A stretch of 36,890 nucleotides of DNA, from contig JAJEEK010000024.1 in NCBI GenBank assembly GCA_022821065.1, forward strand, positions 1-36,890, given 5' to 3'. The DNA comes from Candidatus Poribacteria bacterium. Lineage in GTDB: Bacteria > Poribacteria > WGA-4E > WGA-3G. The position numbers were made by a program, and so were the translations under genes. Numbering within the stretch: the stretch's first letter is position 1; each line of letters begins with the position of its first letter. This document shows, piece by piece, positions 1 through 8,173 of the stretch. The notes beneath the pieces are model-generated. The model saw nothing but the letters and a program-made list of their open reading frames with translations. It was not told the DNA's origin and did not search any database.

Positions 1-23
1 AGGTGGTTTTTTGAATCATTAGG

Positions 24-386
24 ATGCCATTTCATGCGCTAAAAATCAAGCAACTTTTTCAAAACAGACGCATTTTCACCTTGCTATACCTACTCTCTCT
101 TGATTATTACTGCCTCCATGATAACTTTGATAAATATCAGATTAATCACTTCCTGAAATCTGAAGACGGACGTGTTGGTCTCAAAACACCAATGGTATTA
201 GGTATAACAGGTGGGAGTTTGTTGTTAGTTCAATCCGTGCTTTCTCCTTCGGCTTATGCTGAAGGCCATGAGTGTTATGAGGATTACCACTGCGACCCGG
301 GGGAGTCTTGTGTACTTAAGTGTAATGGGTCACTGAACGAAGGCACATGCGAAGGGACGTGGGTAAACGAATGCGTTAAATCATGA
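24..386 (+). CDS. Small Cys-rich exported protein, function unknown
   Basis: I do not recognise the family. The reading frame gives 120 residues. Its last third has six cysteines in close spacing (CYEDYHC, CVLKC, then two more), as in disulfide-stabilised secreted peptides. Residues 57-80 form a typical signal-peptide core ending in SAYA, with likely cleavage before EGHEC, so the functional start may be Met57 (position 192) instead of the first ATG. Neither start has a convincing ribosome binding site. The first 50 residues are hydrophobic/basic and could be untranslated. The mature part contains one N-G-S sequon. It stands alone; the next gene is 209 bases away behind a hairpin. That the gene is real is likely from the Cys pattern, but not certain. 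Confidence 0.5.
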   Translation: MPFHALKIKQLFQNRRIFTLLYLLSLDYYCLHDNFDKYQINHFLKSEDGRVGLKTPMVLGITGGSLLLVQSVLSPSAYAEGHECYEDYHCDPGESCVLKCNGSLNEGTCEGTWVNECVKS

Positions 387-432
387 TCCTTGTGATACAA
401 GAATTAATTCAAGTTATTGACGCTTTATTTTC

Positions 433-461
433 GCGATCCTGTTCCTTTAAGGCAGGATCGC
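433..461 (+). terminator. Hairpin after the first Cys-rich gene, possible terminator
   Basis: A perfect 9-bp inverted repeat (GCGATCCTG at 433-441 and CAGGATCGC at 453-461) encloses an 11-base loop that can add a small inner stem. It lies about 50 bases after the preceding stop codon. No T-run follows, so intrinsic termination is uncertain. Confidence 0.35.
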
Positions 462-595
462 CCTCCATCAGGAATTACTGTGGGTAGGCACAAGACCATA
501 GGAAACACCCAAGCCCCAATATTTATTTCAACTTCGTGGAATCCCGCCTACTCAGAGAAATGATACGCTGCTCTTAAGCAATTGAGAATACACTA

Positions 596-1732
596 ATGTC
601 ATATTACGAGACTTTTCTTCTAGTTTTAGCCCTTGTTTTCTGTGGATATGCAAGTTACACCGACCTGAAGACACAGAAGATCCGCAACGTTTGTTCACTC
701 GGACTCCTTTATGCCGGGATGCTGAGTCAATTGATGTCATGGTATCTCGGCACGACAACGCCTCTCTATATTTTCGGGCTTTTCTTTGCGAGCGGACTTA
801 TTGCCTTCGCGTTCTATTGGTTCGGTATCTTCTCACCGGGGGACTCTAAACTCTTTTGGGGATTGTGTCTGAGTTTTCCCTTATCGCTTTTCAAAAACTT
901 GAGCGGTAGCCTGAGTTTTCCGCCGTTAATTCTCGCGCTGAATATTGTCATTCCATATTCGGTAGGCGGACTGGGGTATCTACTTTTCAAATTTGTATTG
1001 ATGCCGAACAAGTTGGCACTTCTCCAGAGTTTTGTGATGTCGAACTTTCAGATGGCTGCACTCCTTGAGAAATTTTTTAATCTGCTTCTCTTCATCGGTA
1101 TCGCGACCGCGCTGACACCCCTGTTGGAGCTGCTGGACTGGCAACCTGACCAATTTGTACGTCTACTTTTAGTCTTAATGGTTTTCACTTTGATACAGAA
1201 GATACTGGCACCGGTTCCGAAAACGCCGGTGTATTACGCGATTGTTGGATTTGCGTGTGTGTGGCTCTCGGTTCAGTCGGCACCGTCTGTGCCAGCGTTT
1301 CTTTTGACTTTTGCTTTTTTCTTCGGACTGTATCTCATCGTTTTTGTTCTCGCTAAGCAGCTGGTCCTGGACTTAGCAAGTATAGCGTTAGATAGTGCTA
1401 TTGATGTCAATGGTCTGCGGGTCGGTATGATTCCTGCGGAGCAGATTGTTCGGGTACCACAGCCGGATGGCGGTGTCCGTTATGAGAAAAAACAGGTTGC
1501 GTTTTCAAGCAGTCAGGACGACAATATTGTCATTTCGCCGAATCCTGTGGGGCTTGATGCCGAAGAGATCGCGCACTTGCAGCACCTTGCAGCATCCGGG
1601 GCACTTGCGGAATTTAAGAACCAGATAAGGATTCAACCTTCTGTTCGCTTCGCACCGGTGATCTCTTTCGGGGCCCTGCTCACGATTTTCTGCCAAGGAC
1701 CGTTTTATCTAAAACTAATGCAGCTATTTTAA
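596..1732 (+). CDS. A24 prepilin peptidase, archaeal-like architecture
   Basis: A polytopic membrane aspartyl protease of the A24 family, which cleaves the leader of type IV pilin-like proteins at the cytoplasmic face. The two catalytic aspartates are visible: Asp23 in YTDLKTQKIRN and Asp83 in SPGDSKLF (the GxGD site, with its first Gly replaced by Ser). The bacterial Cys-rich N-terminal methylase domain is absent. About eight hydrophobic segments are followed by a soluble region (about residues 255-350) containing NGLRVGMIPAEQIV, then a last hydrophobic helix. This C-terminal block resembles archaeal preflagellin/prepilin peptidases (FlaK/EppA type). The ATG at 596 begins just before the first membrane segment. 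No pilin or assembly gene is adjacent. The family call is good; the substrate is unknown. Confidence 0.75.
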   Translation: MSYYETFLLVLALVFCGYASYTDLKTQKIRNVCSLGLLYAGMLSQLMSWYLGTTTPLYIFGLFFASGLIAFAFYWFGIFSPGDSKLFWGLCLSFPLSLFKNLSGSLSFPPLILALNIVIPYSVGGLGYLLFKFVLMPNKLALLQSFVMSNFQMAALLEKFFNLLLFIGIATALTPLLELLDWQPDQFVRLLLVLMVFTLIQKILAPVPKTPVYYAIVGFACVWLSVQSAPSVPAFLLTFAFFFGLYLIVFVLAKQLVLDLASIALDSAIDVNGLRVGMIPAEQIVRVPQPDGGVRYEKKQVAFSSSQDDNIVISPNPVGLDAEEIAHLQHLAASGALAEFKNQIRIQPSVRFAPVISFGALLTIFCQGPFYLKLMQLF

Positions 1733-1930
1733 TTGAGTTGCAAGTTACCAGTACTCAATTTTCAGTACACAATCATATCCTCGTGGTAGCTACGAGAAAA
1801 GTGCCCGCCACAAATTGTCTCTTGGCTGACAACTGAAAGATTTTTAACAAAAAATCGTACTGATAACTGACAGCCATTCTCTACATACGAAAGGATTACG
1901 GATCAAGAGATTTTGATTTAATTTATCTTT

Positions 1931-3793
1931 ATGAAACGTGCAATTTTAGTTCTAACAATTTTGACGGTGGTGGTAACATTACCACCACTTTATTCGCAAT
2001 GGGCAGAATCTCAAAGACTCAAGAAGATACAAGCGGTAAAACAGCAAGCACGTCCGGTTTTCGGGGATCGTTTGGAAACAGTGATGACGGAACTTGAAAG
2101 CGGCGAACCGCCTTCTGTGGTTATCTTCTATACTGGCGGCACGGAGAGCCACTTGGAACCGTGTGGGTGTTACCAAGAACAGGCCGGTGGGTTGCCGAGA
2201 CGTGCGTATGTTGTGGAGGAGTTTCAGAAGCGTGGGATCCAGACGCTTTTGGTTGATTCTGGGGACATTTTTGATGGGGACGCGGAGATAGATGCCCACC
2301 GCTGCGAAACGCATATCAAGGCGTTGACAGCGATGCGGTATTCGGCGGTGGCACTGAGTGAATCGGATCTTGGATATTCTGATGCCTACCTGAATCGGCA
2401 GCGTGCTGTTGCAACGTTCCCGTTCTTGGCATCAGGTACGGGGCGCGGCGATTTCACGCAGCCGTTCCTTATTGAGCAAGTTGGACAGCGAACCCTTGCC
2501 CTTGTCGCTGGCGAGGCGAGCGAAGAAGTTGTATCACAAGCAGATGTTATTGTGGCATTGGGGGATCCAGGAAATTCAGAACATATTGATGCGGTCATCC
2601 TACCCGATAGGATTGAGGCTACGGTATCTGAAGGTGGAACGCTGTATGTCGGTTGTAAACCTGAAGGAAAAACCTTGGGTGTGTTAGCACTTTGGATGGA
2701 TTCAAACGGGGAGTTGGCGCGCCACTATACAACAGAATTGGCATTGACAGCCGAAGTCGGTGAGTCTGAACCGATCCGTCAACTGCTCACAGATTTCTAT
2801 CGAGAGATCGCAGATGAAAACCCGTCGCACGATTCACGACTTTTTGCCAAGCAGCTTTTAGAACAGCAGCGGGAAAACGGATATACCTCGGCAGCAGCGT
2901 GCCAGCGATGTCATGAACAGGAATATCTACAGTGGTCTGCAACGCGCCATGCTTTCGCCTACGAAACACTTCTGAAAAAGGAGCGATACTTTGACGCGGT
3001 GTGCGTCTCCTGCCATACCACTGGTTTCGGTTACGCCACAGGATTTCAGATCGGAGAGCAAGATTCAACACTCAAAGGGGTGCAGTGCGAAACGTGCCAC
3101 GGCCCCGGTAAGCAGCACGTCGGCAACCCAAAAAAGAGCAATATCCGCAGCGGGGCGGATACATCGCTATGTTTAGAATGCCATGACTCGAAACATTCAC
3201 CCGGCTTCACGGAAGTGGTGGCACTCCATACCAAAGATGTCGATCATAGCCGCCAACCGATGAACTTGGAGGAACTCTTAAGGTCCCGCATCGCACGCAT
3301 GGGGAAGCCGACATTGGAGTTGTTTGTGATGAGTCATTGCCCCTACGGCGTTCAGGCAGAAGAAAAGATTATTCCGATTGTGAAAAAATTTGGCGACGCG
3401 ATTGATTTCAAGCTGCAGTTTATCGCACAAGAGAAGGTAGCACCGGCCGCACAAAATATATCACCGTTTACGAGTCTGCACGGCTACCCGGAAATTGCGG
3501 AAAATGTCCGGCAGCTCCTGATCGCACAAGAATATCCAGATCGGTATCTCGACTATATTTTATGCCGCGGCAAAAAACTCGACAAGAGTTGGGAGGATTG
3601 TGCATGGGAACTCGGTATTGATGTTGCGGAGATTCAAGCGTTGTTTGACGCTCCTGAGGCAGAGCAACTTTTCCGAGAAAACATTCAGCGTGCCGCAGCG
3701 TTGCAGATTAAAGCGTCTCCGACGATTTTGGTGGATGGGCATAAATTTCGAGCGAATCAATTGTTACGGGCGAGTGGAACGCCGTGCGAATAA
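1931..3793 (+). CDS. Exported phosphoesterase-like / tetraheme cytochrome / thioredoxin-like fusion
   Basis: Three parts in one exported chain of 620 residues. Residues 1-22 are a signal or anchor. Residues about 60-290 resemble the 5'-nucleotidase-type metallophosphoesterase domain linked to multiheme cytochromes: ESHLEPCGC at 72-80, LLVDSGDIFDGD near 106-117 and a VALSESDLGY segment. The usual metal-binding Asp-His and Asn-His residues are partly missing, so catalysis is doubtful. Residues 324-418 hold four heme c motifs: CQRCH, CVSCH, CETCH, CLECH. Residues about 460-620 form a thioredoxin-like domain with a single-Cys FVMSHCPYG site, two further cysteines (CRGK...WEDC) and a cis-Pro motif KASPTILVDG. 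The likely role is periplasmic electron transfer or thiol redox; the substrate is unknown. It ends 18 bases before the nucleotidyltransferase gene. Confidence 0.75.
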   Translation: MKRAILVLTILTVVVTLPPLYSQWAESQRLKKIQAVKQQARPVFGDRLETVMTELESGEPPSVVIFYTGGTESHLEPCGCYQEQAGGLPRRAYVVEEFQKRGIQTLLVDSGDIFDGDAEIDAHRCETHIKALTAMRYSAVALSESDLGYSDAYLNRQRAVATFPFLASGTGRGDFTQPFLIEQVGQRTLALVAGEASEEVVSQADVIVALGDPGNSEHIDAVILPDRIEATVSEGGTLYVGCKPEGKTLGVLALWMDSNGELARHYTTELALTAEVGESEPIRQLLTDFYREIADENPSHDSRLFAKQLLEQQRENGYTSAAACQRCHEQEYLQWSATRHAFAYETLLKKERYFDAVCVSCHTTGFGYATGFQIGEQDSTLKGVQCETCHGPGKQHVGNPKKSNIRSGADTSLCLECHDSKHSPGFTEVVALHTKDVDHSRQPMNLEELLRSRIARMGKPTLELFVMSHCPYGVQAEEKIIPIVKKFGDAIDFKLQFIAQEKVAPAAQNISPFTSLHGYPEIAENVRQLLIAQEYPDRYLDYILCRGKKLDKSWEDCAWELGIDVAEIQALFDAPEAEQLFRENIQRAAALQIKASPTILVDGHKFRANQLLRASGTPCE

Positions 3794-3811
3794 AGGAAGT
3801 AGCAAGATCCT

Positions 3812-4516
3812 ATGCAAGCGATTATTCTATGTGGTGGATTGGCGACGCGATTAGGGGAAGCAACGAAAACGATTCCAAAAGTGTTGCTTGACATTGCCGG
3901 TAGGACAGTAGTGGATTGGCAGCTTCAACTGCTGAAATATGCAGATGTTCGAGAAGTCATCCTCGCGTCGGGGCATTTGCACAATGTACTTTATGAACAC
4001 GTCGGTGACTGCCGCCGCGGTGTGTGGGTTCGCTATGCGAAAGAGGAGCAGCGACTCGGGACTGGCGGCGCTATTCAAAATGCAATGAAACAGATTCGGA
4101 CATCTCCCTTCTTTGTGCTGAACGAGGACATCCTACTTGCCGATTTTTCGCTCCGAAAAATGTTATGCAGATTCCACCGAGGTATGATCGGATTACTGTT
4201 GAGTGTGTATGTTGATGACGTGCGTCCCTACGGACAAATTGTATCGGATACCAGCGGTAAGATCATAACTTTTCGTGAGAAACAGTCAACCTGCTCTGCA
4301 GGGGATATCAATGGTGGAGTGTATCTCTTGAATAAAACAGTTGCCGATGTGTTCCCGAAAGATAGAGCGCGTTTTTCAATTGAGCGAGATGTTTTCCCAG
4401 ATATATCAAATTTGTGGACGTTGCGATCGGATGTGAGTTGGATCGATATTGGAGTTCCAGAGCGGCTCTCTTATGCAAGACGGCATTTCCCAAAAGGGGT
4501 TTTCGATGAATCTTGA
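3812..4516 (+). CDS. Sugar-phosphate nucleotidyltransferase (HddC-like)
   Basis: A cytoplasmic NTP-transferase of 234 residues that should activate a sugar 1-phosphate as an NDP-sugar. The N-terminus carries the family signature: LCGGLATRLGEATKTIPKVL, with the nucleotide-binding loop and the catalytic Lys. A metal/sugar site follows at LNEDILLADF, and the C-terminal WIDIGVPERLSYARRHF ending is typical of HddC/WcbM-like D-glycero-alpha-D-manno-heptose 1-phosphate guanylyltransferases and related mannose-1-phosphate enzymes. Length fits that subgroup, which lacks the long beta-helix extension. Its end overlaps the following phosphohexomutase gene by 11 bases, so the two are almost certainly co-translated in one sugar-nucleotide step. 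Whether the product is GDP-heptose, GDP-mannose or another sugar cannot be told from sequence alone. Confidence 0.8.
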   Translation: MQAIILCGGLATRLGEATKTIPKVLLDIAGRTVVDWQLQLLKYADVREVILASGHLHNVLYEHVGDCRRGVWVRYAKEEQRLGTGGAIQNAMKQIRTSPFFVLNEDILLADFSLRKMLCRFHRGMIGLLLSVYVDDVRPYGQIVSDTSGKIITFREKQSTCSAGDINGGVYLLNKTVADVFPKDRARFSIERDVFPDISNLWTLRSDVSWIDIGVPERLSYARRHFPKGVFDES

Positions 4517-5951
4517 CATCTTCCGAGCGTATGATATTCGCGGTATTTTTGGCGTGGATTTTGAACCGAAAGACTTTTATCGGATTGCGTGTGCCTATGC
4601 TGAGTGTTTTCAACCAAAGACAGTTGCGTTGGGGCATGATGTTCGTGAAAGTTCTCCGCAGTTGTGGCAGCAGGTGGCAAACGGTTTACAAGATAGTGGT
4701 GCCAAGGTTCTTAACCTTGGTCAGATTTCGACGGATATGCTCTATTTCAGTGTAGCACACTATAAAACGGATGGGGGTATTGTAATCTCGGCATCCCATA
4801 ATCCAGCGGCGTATAACGGCATGAAGTTGGTTCGTCAGCATGCCACGCCGATCTCCGCGGACACTGGACTCCTTGATGTGCGAGATGCTATTGTAAGCGA
4901 ACACCCATTTAATAAACGAAACAGACACCGTTGTGACACCTTTCAACCTTCTCAATTTCTGAATGCCTATTTAGCACATCTTCGTTCGTTTGTTGGTTTG
5001 GAACGGTTGTTGAGGAAACGGATCGTTATCAACGCCAATGGTGGACTTGCTGGGTGTATTGCTGAACGGCTGTTAGCAGGTACACCGATTCAGGTATGTA
5101 GACGTTTGTTTGTAGATCCGGATGGGAGCTTCGCAAAGATCCCTGGTGGTAGACCGGATCCGCTGAGACCAGAAAACCGTGAGTTAACCGCGGCGGCGGT
5201 TAAGGAAACAGACGCGGATCTGGCAGTGACATGGGATGCCGATGCCGATCGGTGCTTTTTTTTTGATGAGACGGGAACGTTTGTTGAGGGGTGTTATATC
5301 ACGGCATTACTTGCAGAACGAGTCCTACTGGAAAGAGGTAGCGGTGGGGTCATCTTTGATCCAAGGGCGATGTGGGCAGTAGAAAATGCTGTCGTCTCGG
5401 CAAACGGCATCCCGATTCTCAACCGGTGTGGTCATTCGTTCATCAAAGCGCGTATGCGAAAGACAGATGCTCTTTTCGCCGGAGAAGCGAGCGGACACTA
5501 CTATTTCCGAGACAATTTCTATGCCGACAACGGGATGATCCCATTTCTGATCGTGCTTGAATATCTCAGCGTTCAAGGAATATCACTGGCTGAAGCCGTG
5601 AATCCTTTGCGAGCAGCATATCCGGTCTCCGGTGAGATCAATTACGCTTTTGAAAAACGTTCTCAGATACGAGATGCGTTGGATGCCATCAGCGATGCGA
5701 TACACGCTTGGGGCGATCCGGATCTTGAGGCACCTATTGACGGTTTATCTGTCAGATTTCTATCCGGTCCTGGTAGTTGGCGGCTTAATCTCCGGGAATC
5801 CAACACGGAACCACTGCTGCGGTTGAATGTTGAAGCGATTAGAGATGAGGCGTTGCTCATTGAAAAGACGATGCGGATCACTGAAAAGCTCGAAAGTATC
5901 GGTGCAAAACGCGGCACAAAATTCCGATGGGAACCTGAAAAATCTGTCTAA
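4506..5951 (+). CDS. Phosphomannomutase/phosphoglucomutase
   Basis: An alpha-D-phosphohexomutase converting hexose 6-phosphate to hexose 1-phosphate, the substrate type used by the upstream nucleotidyltransferase. All four family sites are visible: the phosphoserine loop GGIVISASHNPAAYNGMK, the Mg-binding loop WDADADRC, the sugar-specificity loop GEASGHYYF and the phosphate-binding RESNTEPLLRL near the C-terminus. I chose the ATG at 4506 because an AAAGGGG ribosome site lies just before it and the protein then begins MNLDIFRAYDIRG, the usual N-terminus. A start at 4449 would add 19 unrelated residues. Length (481) is normal. It overlaps the upstream gene by 11 bases. Hairpins follow the stop. 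Confidence 0.88.
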   Translation: MNLDIFRAYDIRGIFGVDFEPKDFYRIACAYAECFQPKTVALGHDVRESSPQLWQQVANGLQDSGAKVLNLGQISTDMLYFSVAHYKTDGGIVISASHNPAAYNGMKLVRQHATPISADTGLLDVRDAIVSEHPFNKRNRHRCDTFQPSQFLNAYLAHLRSFVGLERLLRKRIVINANGGLAGCIAERLLAGTPIQVCRRLFVDPDGSFAKIPGGRPDPLRPENRELTAAAVKETDADLAVTWDADADRCFFFDETGTFVEGCYITALLAERVLLERGSGGVIFDPRAMWAVENAVVSANGIPILNRCGHSFIKARMRKTDALFAGEASGHYYFRDNFYADNGMIPFLIVLEYLSVQGISLAEAVNPLRAAYPVSGEINYAFEKRSQIRDALDAISDAIHAWGDPDLEAPIDGLSVRFLSGPGSWRLNLRESNTEPLLRLNVEAIRDEALLIEKTMRITEKLESIGAKRGTKFRWEPEKSV

Positions 5952-5969
5952 GCAATAGGAGATAATAAT

Positions 5970-6002
5970 TTTTTTCCCAATATGCACCCTTTTGGGAAAA
6001 AA
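5970..6002 (+). terminator. Hairpin after phosphomannomutase, possible terminator
   Basis: Arms of T-run plus CCCAA and TTGGG plus A-run can pair over 11 bp around a loop of roughly 11 bases, 19 bases past the stop codon. The A/T flanks mean it could work in either direction. No T-run follows directly on the + strand, so this is only a candidate. Confidence 0.35.
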
Positions 6003-6327
6003 CTGTGTCTTTTAATTATAGAGAAGGTATCCTGTACCTTTTCTAAAAGTTTGGACAATTTATGTGTGATTGGATAGGTTTCTCACGATATAGGTGAAAC
6101 GCCGAAAACACAAACACAATTTCCTCAGCAGAACGAGATATAGAAAAAGGTTAGAGGAATCCCTAAGGTATTGCTAACTAACCTGATCTATTACGTGAGG
6201 TTTTTCAAAAAGCGTCCAAAACTTAAGAAATGGTAGTTTCCTATTTTTTTATAGGAGCGTCGTGGGTGATATGAGCACCTATCAGCGCGGCACTGCCATA
6301 GCGATTTAAGGGAATATGACAGCACTA

Positions 6328-6374
6328 ACCTAAATTGCAGCATAAAACACCTTGGTTTTGTGCAACTTTTAGGT
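6328..6374. repeat. Nested palindrome upstream of Cys-rich gene
   Basis: Three pairs of complementary blocks are nested: ACCTAAA with TTTAGGT, TTGCA with TGCAA, and AAAAC with GTTTT. Together they can fold most of these 47 bases into one long imperfect hairpin. It ends 8 bases before a TATAAA box and about 70 bases before the ATG at 6446. It could be a regulatory site or a small dispersed repeat. Confidence 0.45.
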
Positions 6375-6445
6375 CAGTTTGCTATAAAATAGGAAGGTTG
6401 CTATCAACTCAAACGCAATCCTTCAAAAAAAAAGGATGAAAATTT

Positions 6446-6721
6446 ATGATTCTGAAAAACTTTCTGTTGAAAAGTATGCCGGTTCTTGCAGTGCTTTTTG
6501 TGCTAACTGCTGGCTTCGTGATGTTTAACGATCTAGAGGCATCTGATTCCGAGGATATGAATTACTGTTCCCAATTATGGGAGATATGTGCCCAAGAGGC
6601 TGAATATGCATCGAACACGTGCGCTACGTATGGTGCAAACTCTTCTCAATGCCAAGATGCAAATGCTGACGCAGATGAAGTTTGTGATAACGCGGCAGAC
6701 TACTGCAACGATGACGAATAA
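6446..6721 (+). CDS. Small Cys-rich exported peptide, function unknown
   Basis: A 91-residue protein with a classical signal peptide (MILKNFLLKSMPVLAVLFVL, continuing to about residue 31 with likely cleavage near LEAS). An acidic mature region of about 60 residues follows, with six cysteines and no basic residues, and a motif of Asn, Asp and Ala repeats (DANADADE). An AAGGATG ribosome site precedes the ATG. The pattern suggests a secreted disulfide-bonded peptide. One NSS sequon is present in the mature part, worth noting because an STT3-like gene lies 2.5 kb downstream. A strong hairpin separates it from the next gene, so it may be transcribed at a different level. No family recognised. Confidence 0.65.
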   Translation: MILKNFLLKSMPVLAVLFVLTAGFVMFNDLEASDSEDMNYCSQLWEICAQEAEYASNTCATYGANSSQCQDANADADEVCDNAADYCNDDE

Positions 6722-6747
6722 GTTTAGAAATACGTCGTTTTCATCAT

Positions 6748-6770
6748 GGGTGCTCCGCTCAGGAGCACCC
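6748..6770 (+). terminator. Strong hairpin between Cys-rich gene and next gene
   Basis: A perfect 9-bp GC-rich stem (GGGTGCTCC, loop GCTCA, GGAGCACCC) lies 27 bases after the stop codon and 27 bases before the next ATG. No T-run follows. It may be a partial terminator or an mRNA-stabilising/processing hairpin that sets a higher level of the small peptide than of the downstream genes. Confidence 0.45.
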
Positions 6771-6796
6771 ACACAGATATCTTCTGAGGTAAGAAA

Positions 6797-7843
6797 ATGA
6801 AGAGAAAACATCTCTATAACATCGGTACCATCATGATTATTCTCGCCCTCGGTGTAGTCGGATGGCTCCTGCTAGGATCCCCGAGAGACATGGACCCCGT
6901 GGTAATATACAAATCTGTAACGCCTCACCCGCGTACGGCCGAGGAGACACAAGCGGCGGAAGGACGAAGTACAACGGTTCCACGGCTGGGAACGGAAGAT
7001 AAGGCGGACAGCAGTCAAGGCGAGTATGCACAAGCAATTGAGAAAATTGTAAACACACCTGCGTATCTCGAATATAAAAAAAAGCAAGCTGAAAATTTTC
7101 CCGGATTTAATCTCACACTTTGGTGGGACCTTCTTGAATCGCAAGACATCAAGCACTCTGGCCGTGAGGTTCAGGAAGCCTTCTTCCGTGAACACTTTCC
7201 CACCGGTGAATACGAGGATTATGAACCGATGATGCGCAAACGTCTCGCGGAACTTTTTTTTCAAGCAAATCTACCACAAGAACCTTCAGCAATTTCAGCT
7301 GTCCGCTTAGATACAATCGCAGTCCTCAGCCAATTTAGAGATGAAAATCCAGCCAATAATATCTGGATGCGTGGATATTTCAATGGGTATGATGGCGATA
7401 TCGCTTGGGCTAACGATATCCGTAATAATGCTGTGGACATCATCGCTGAGTCCATCGCTGCGGATAATCAAACAGTTCCTGCGTCAACCGACCCGGCAGC
7501 CATGTCCAGTACAATAGATGTTACCGCAGAACCTGTTGACAGCCTATCATCACGAGACGAAGGCCCGTTATTGTTTGAAGACTTAGAACAAGGAATACAA
7601 ACCGTTGAAACACTTGAAAAACAGCTCACAGAACAACTTCCTTCTGCAGGCTCTGACTTGCCTACTGAAGCGGATTTTCAAAAAGTACTCCGTGATCGTT
7701 TTTCGCCGCAACGGTTCAACAGTGCTATGAGTATTTTAACACAATACGGGCCTGAAGAAGGTTTTCGTCGCCTCAAGCAATCAGATCCCGAGGTCGCTGC
7801 ACAAGTCGAACCCTTTTTTCAACCACAGAAGGAGAATAAATAA
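6797..7843 (+). CDS. Membrane-anchored protein of unknown function
   Basis: A 348-residue protein with one N-terminal membrane segment (about residues 8-27) and a long, mostly hydrophilic extracytoplasmic part. Residues about 75-205 contain an ordered, aromatic-rich region (NFPGFNLTLWWDLLESQDIK). A low-complexity Ser/Thr/Ala/Asp linker covers about 225-255, and a short helical domain (about 275-340) ends at SDPEVAAQVEPFF. The ribosome site GAGGTAAG lies 4 bases before the ATG. The stop is one base before the next ATG, so the two genes are translationally coupled. I do not recognise the family. Confidence 0.7.
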   Translation: MKRKHLYNIGTIMIILALGVVGWLLLGSPRDMDPVVIYKSVTPHPRTAEETQAAEGRSTTVPRLGTEDKADSSQGEYAQAIEKIVNTPAYLEYKKKQAENFPGFNLTLWWDLLESQDIKHSGREVQEAFFREHFPTGEYEDYEPMMRKRLAELFFQANLPQEPSAISAVRLDTIAVLSQFRDENPANNIWMRGYFNGYDGDIAWANDIRNNAVDIIAESIAADNQTVPASTDPAAMSSTIDVTAEPVDSLSSRDEGPLLFEDLEQGIQTVETLEKQLTEQLPSAGSDLPTEADFQKVLRDRFSPQRFNSAMSILTQYGPEEGFRRLKQSDPEVAAQVEPFFQPQKENK

Positions 7844-7844
7844 A

Positions 7845-8162
7845 ATGAAAGCTAAACATCGCTTCTACACTGCCTGTCTCATCGCTGTCTTCGCAGTTGG
7901 GGCAATCGGCATCGGGTATGTGAGCGGGGTACTGCCTCCACAGAAGCAAAGGACCATCGTAACCGAAATCGTCAACACATCAGAATCTACCCAGACTGCT
8001 ATAGACACCCCAGAGATAGCAGCAAAAGTAACGGGATTAAAAAAGAAAAATTGTGCTTGCTGTGCGGAGCGTATAGCAAAAATTAGGAAACGGAGGGCAG
8101 AAATCCTTGCCCAAAAACAGGCTGAGAAAAACGGCAATACAACCCCTCAGGAAAGTGAATAA
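7845..8162 (+). CDS. Short anchored protein with CACC motif
   Basis: A 105-residue protein with an N-terminal signal or anchor (residues 8-30), a Ser/Thr-rich spacer, then a very basic helical tail (KKKNCACCAERIAKIRKRRA) carrying three closely spaced cysteines, possibly a metal or disulfide site. It starts one base after the preceding stop and ends 11 bases before the next gene, with a GGAGGA ribosome site in that gap, so it belongs to the same operon. Function unknown. Confidence 0.65.
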   Translation: MKAKHRFYTACLIAVFAVGAIGIGYVSGVLPPQKQRTIVTEIVNTSESTQTAIDTPEIAAKVTGLKKKNCACCAERIAKIRKRRAEILAQKQAEKNGNTTPQESE

Positions 8163-8173
8163 GGAGGATACCT

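Larger units (their letters stand above)
5952..6445. other. 494-base non-coding stretch rich in inverted repeats
   Basis: I see no credible gene. There are three notable inverted repeats. TTTTTTCCCAA/TTGGGAAAAAA lies at about 5970-6002. An 11-bp stem with one G-U pair lies at 6019-6045, arms flanking TCCTG. A nested palindrome lies at 6328-6374. A TATAAA box at 6383-6388 may be a -10 element for the Cys-rich gene that starts at 6446; no good -35 partner is visible. Confidence 0.6.

Noticed and set aside
1741..1880. Possible fifth heptamer inverted repeat
   Set aside because: Only short partial matches (AGTTACCAGTA and TACTGATAACTG); too degenerate to list as a copy.
2386..2687. Overlapping ORFs inside the 620-residue gene on both strands
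   Set aside because: Shadows of a clearly coding frame with domain motifs; no ribosome sites.
5952..6445. tRNA or other structured RNA gene in the gap
   Set aside because: Hairpins are present but no cloverleaf or known RNA pattern could be recognised.
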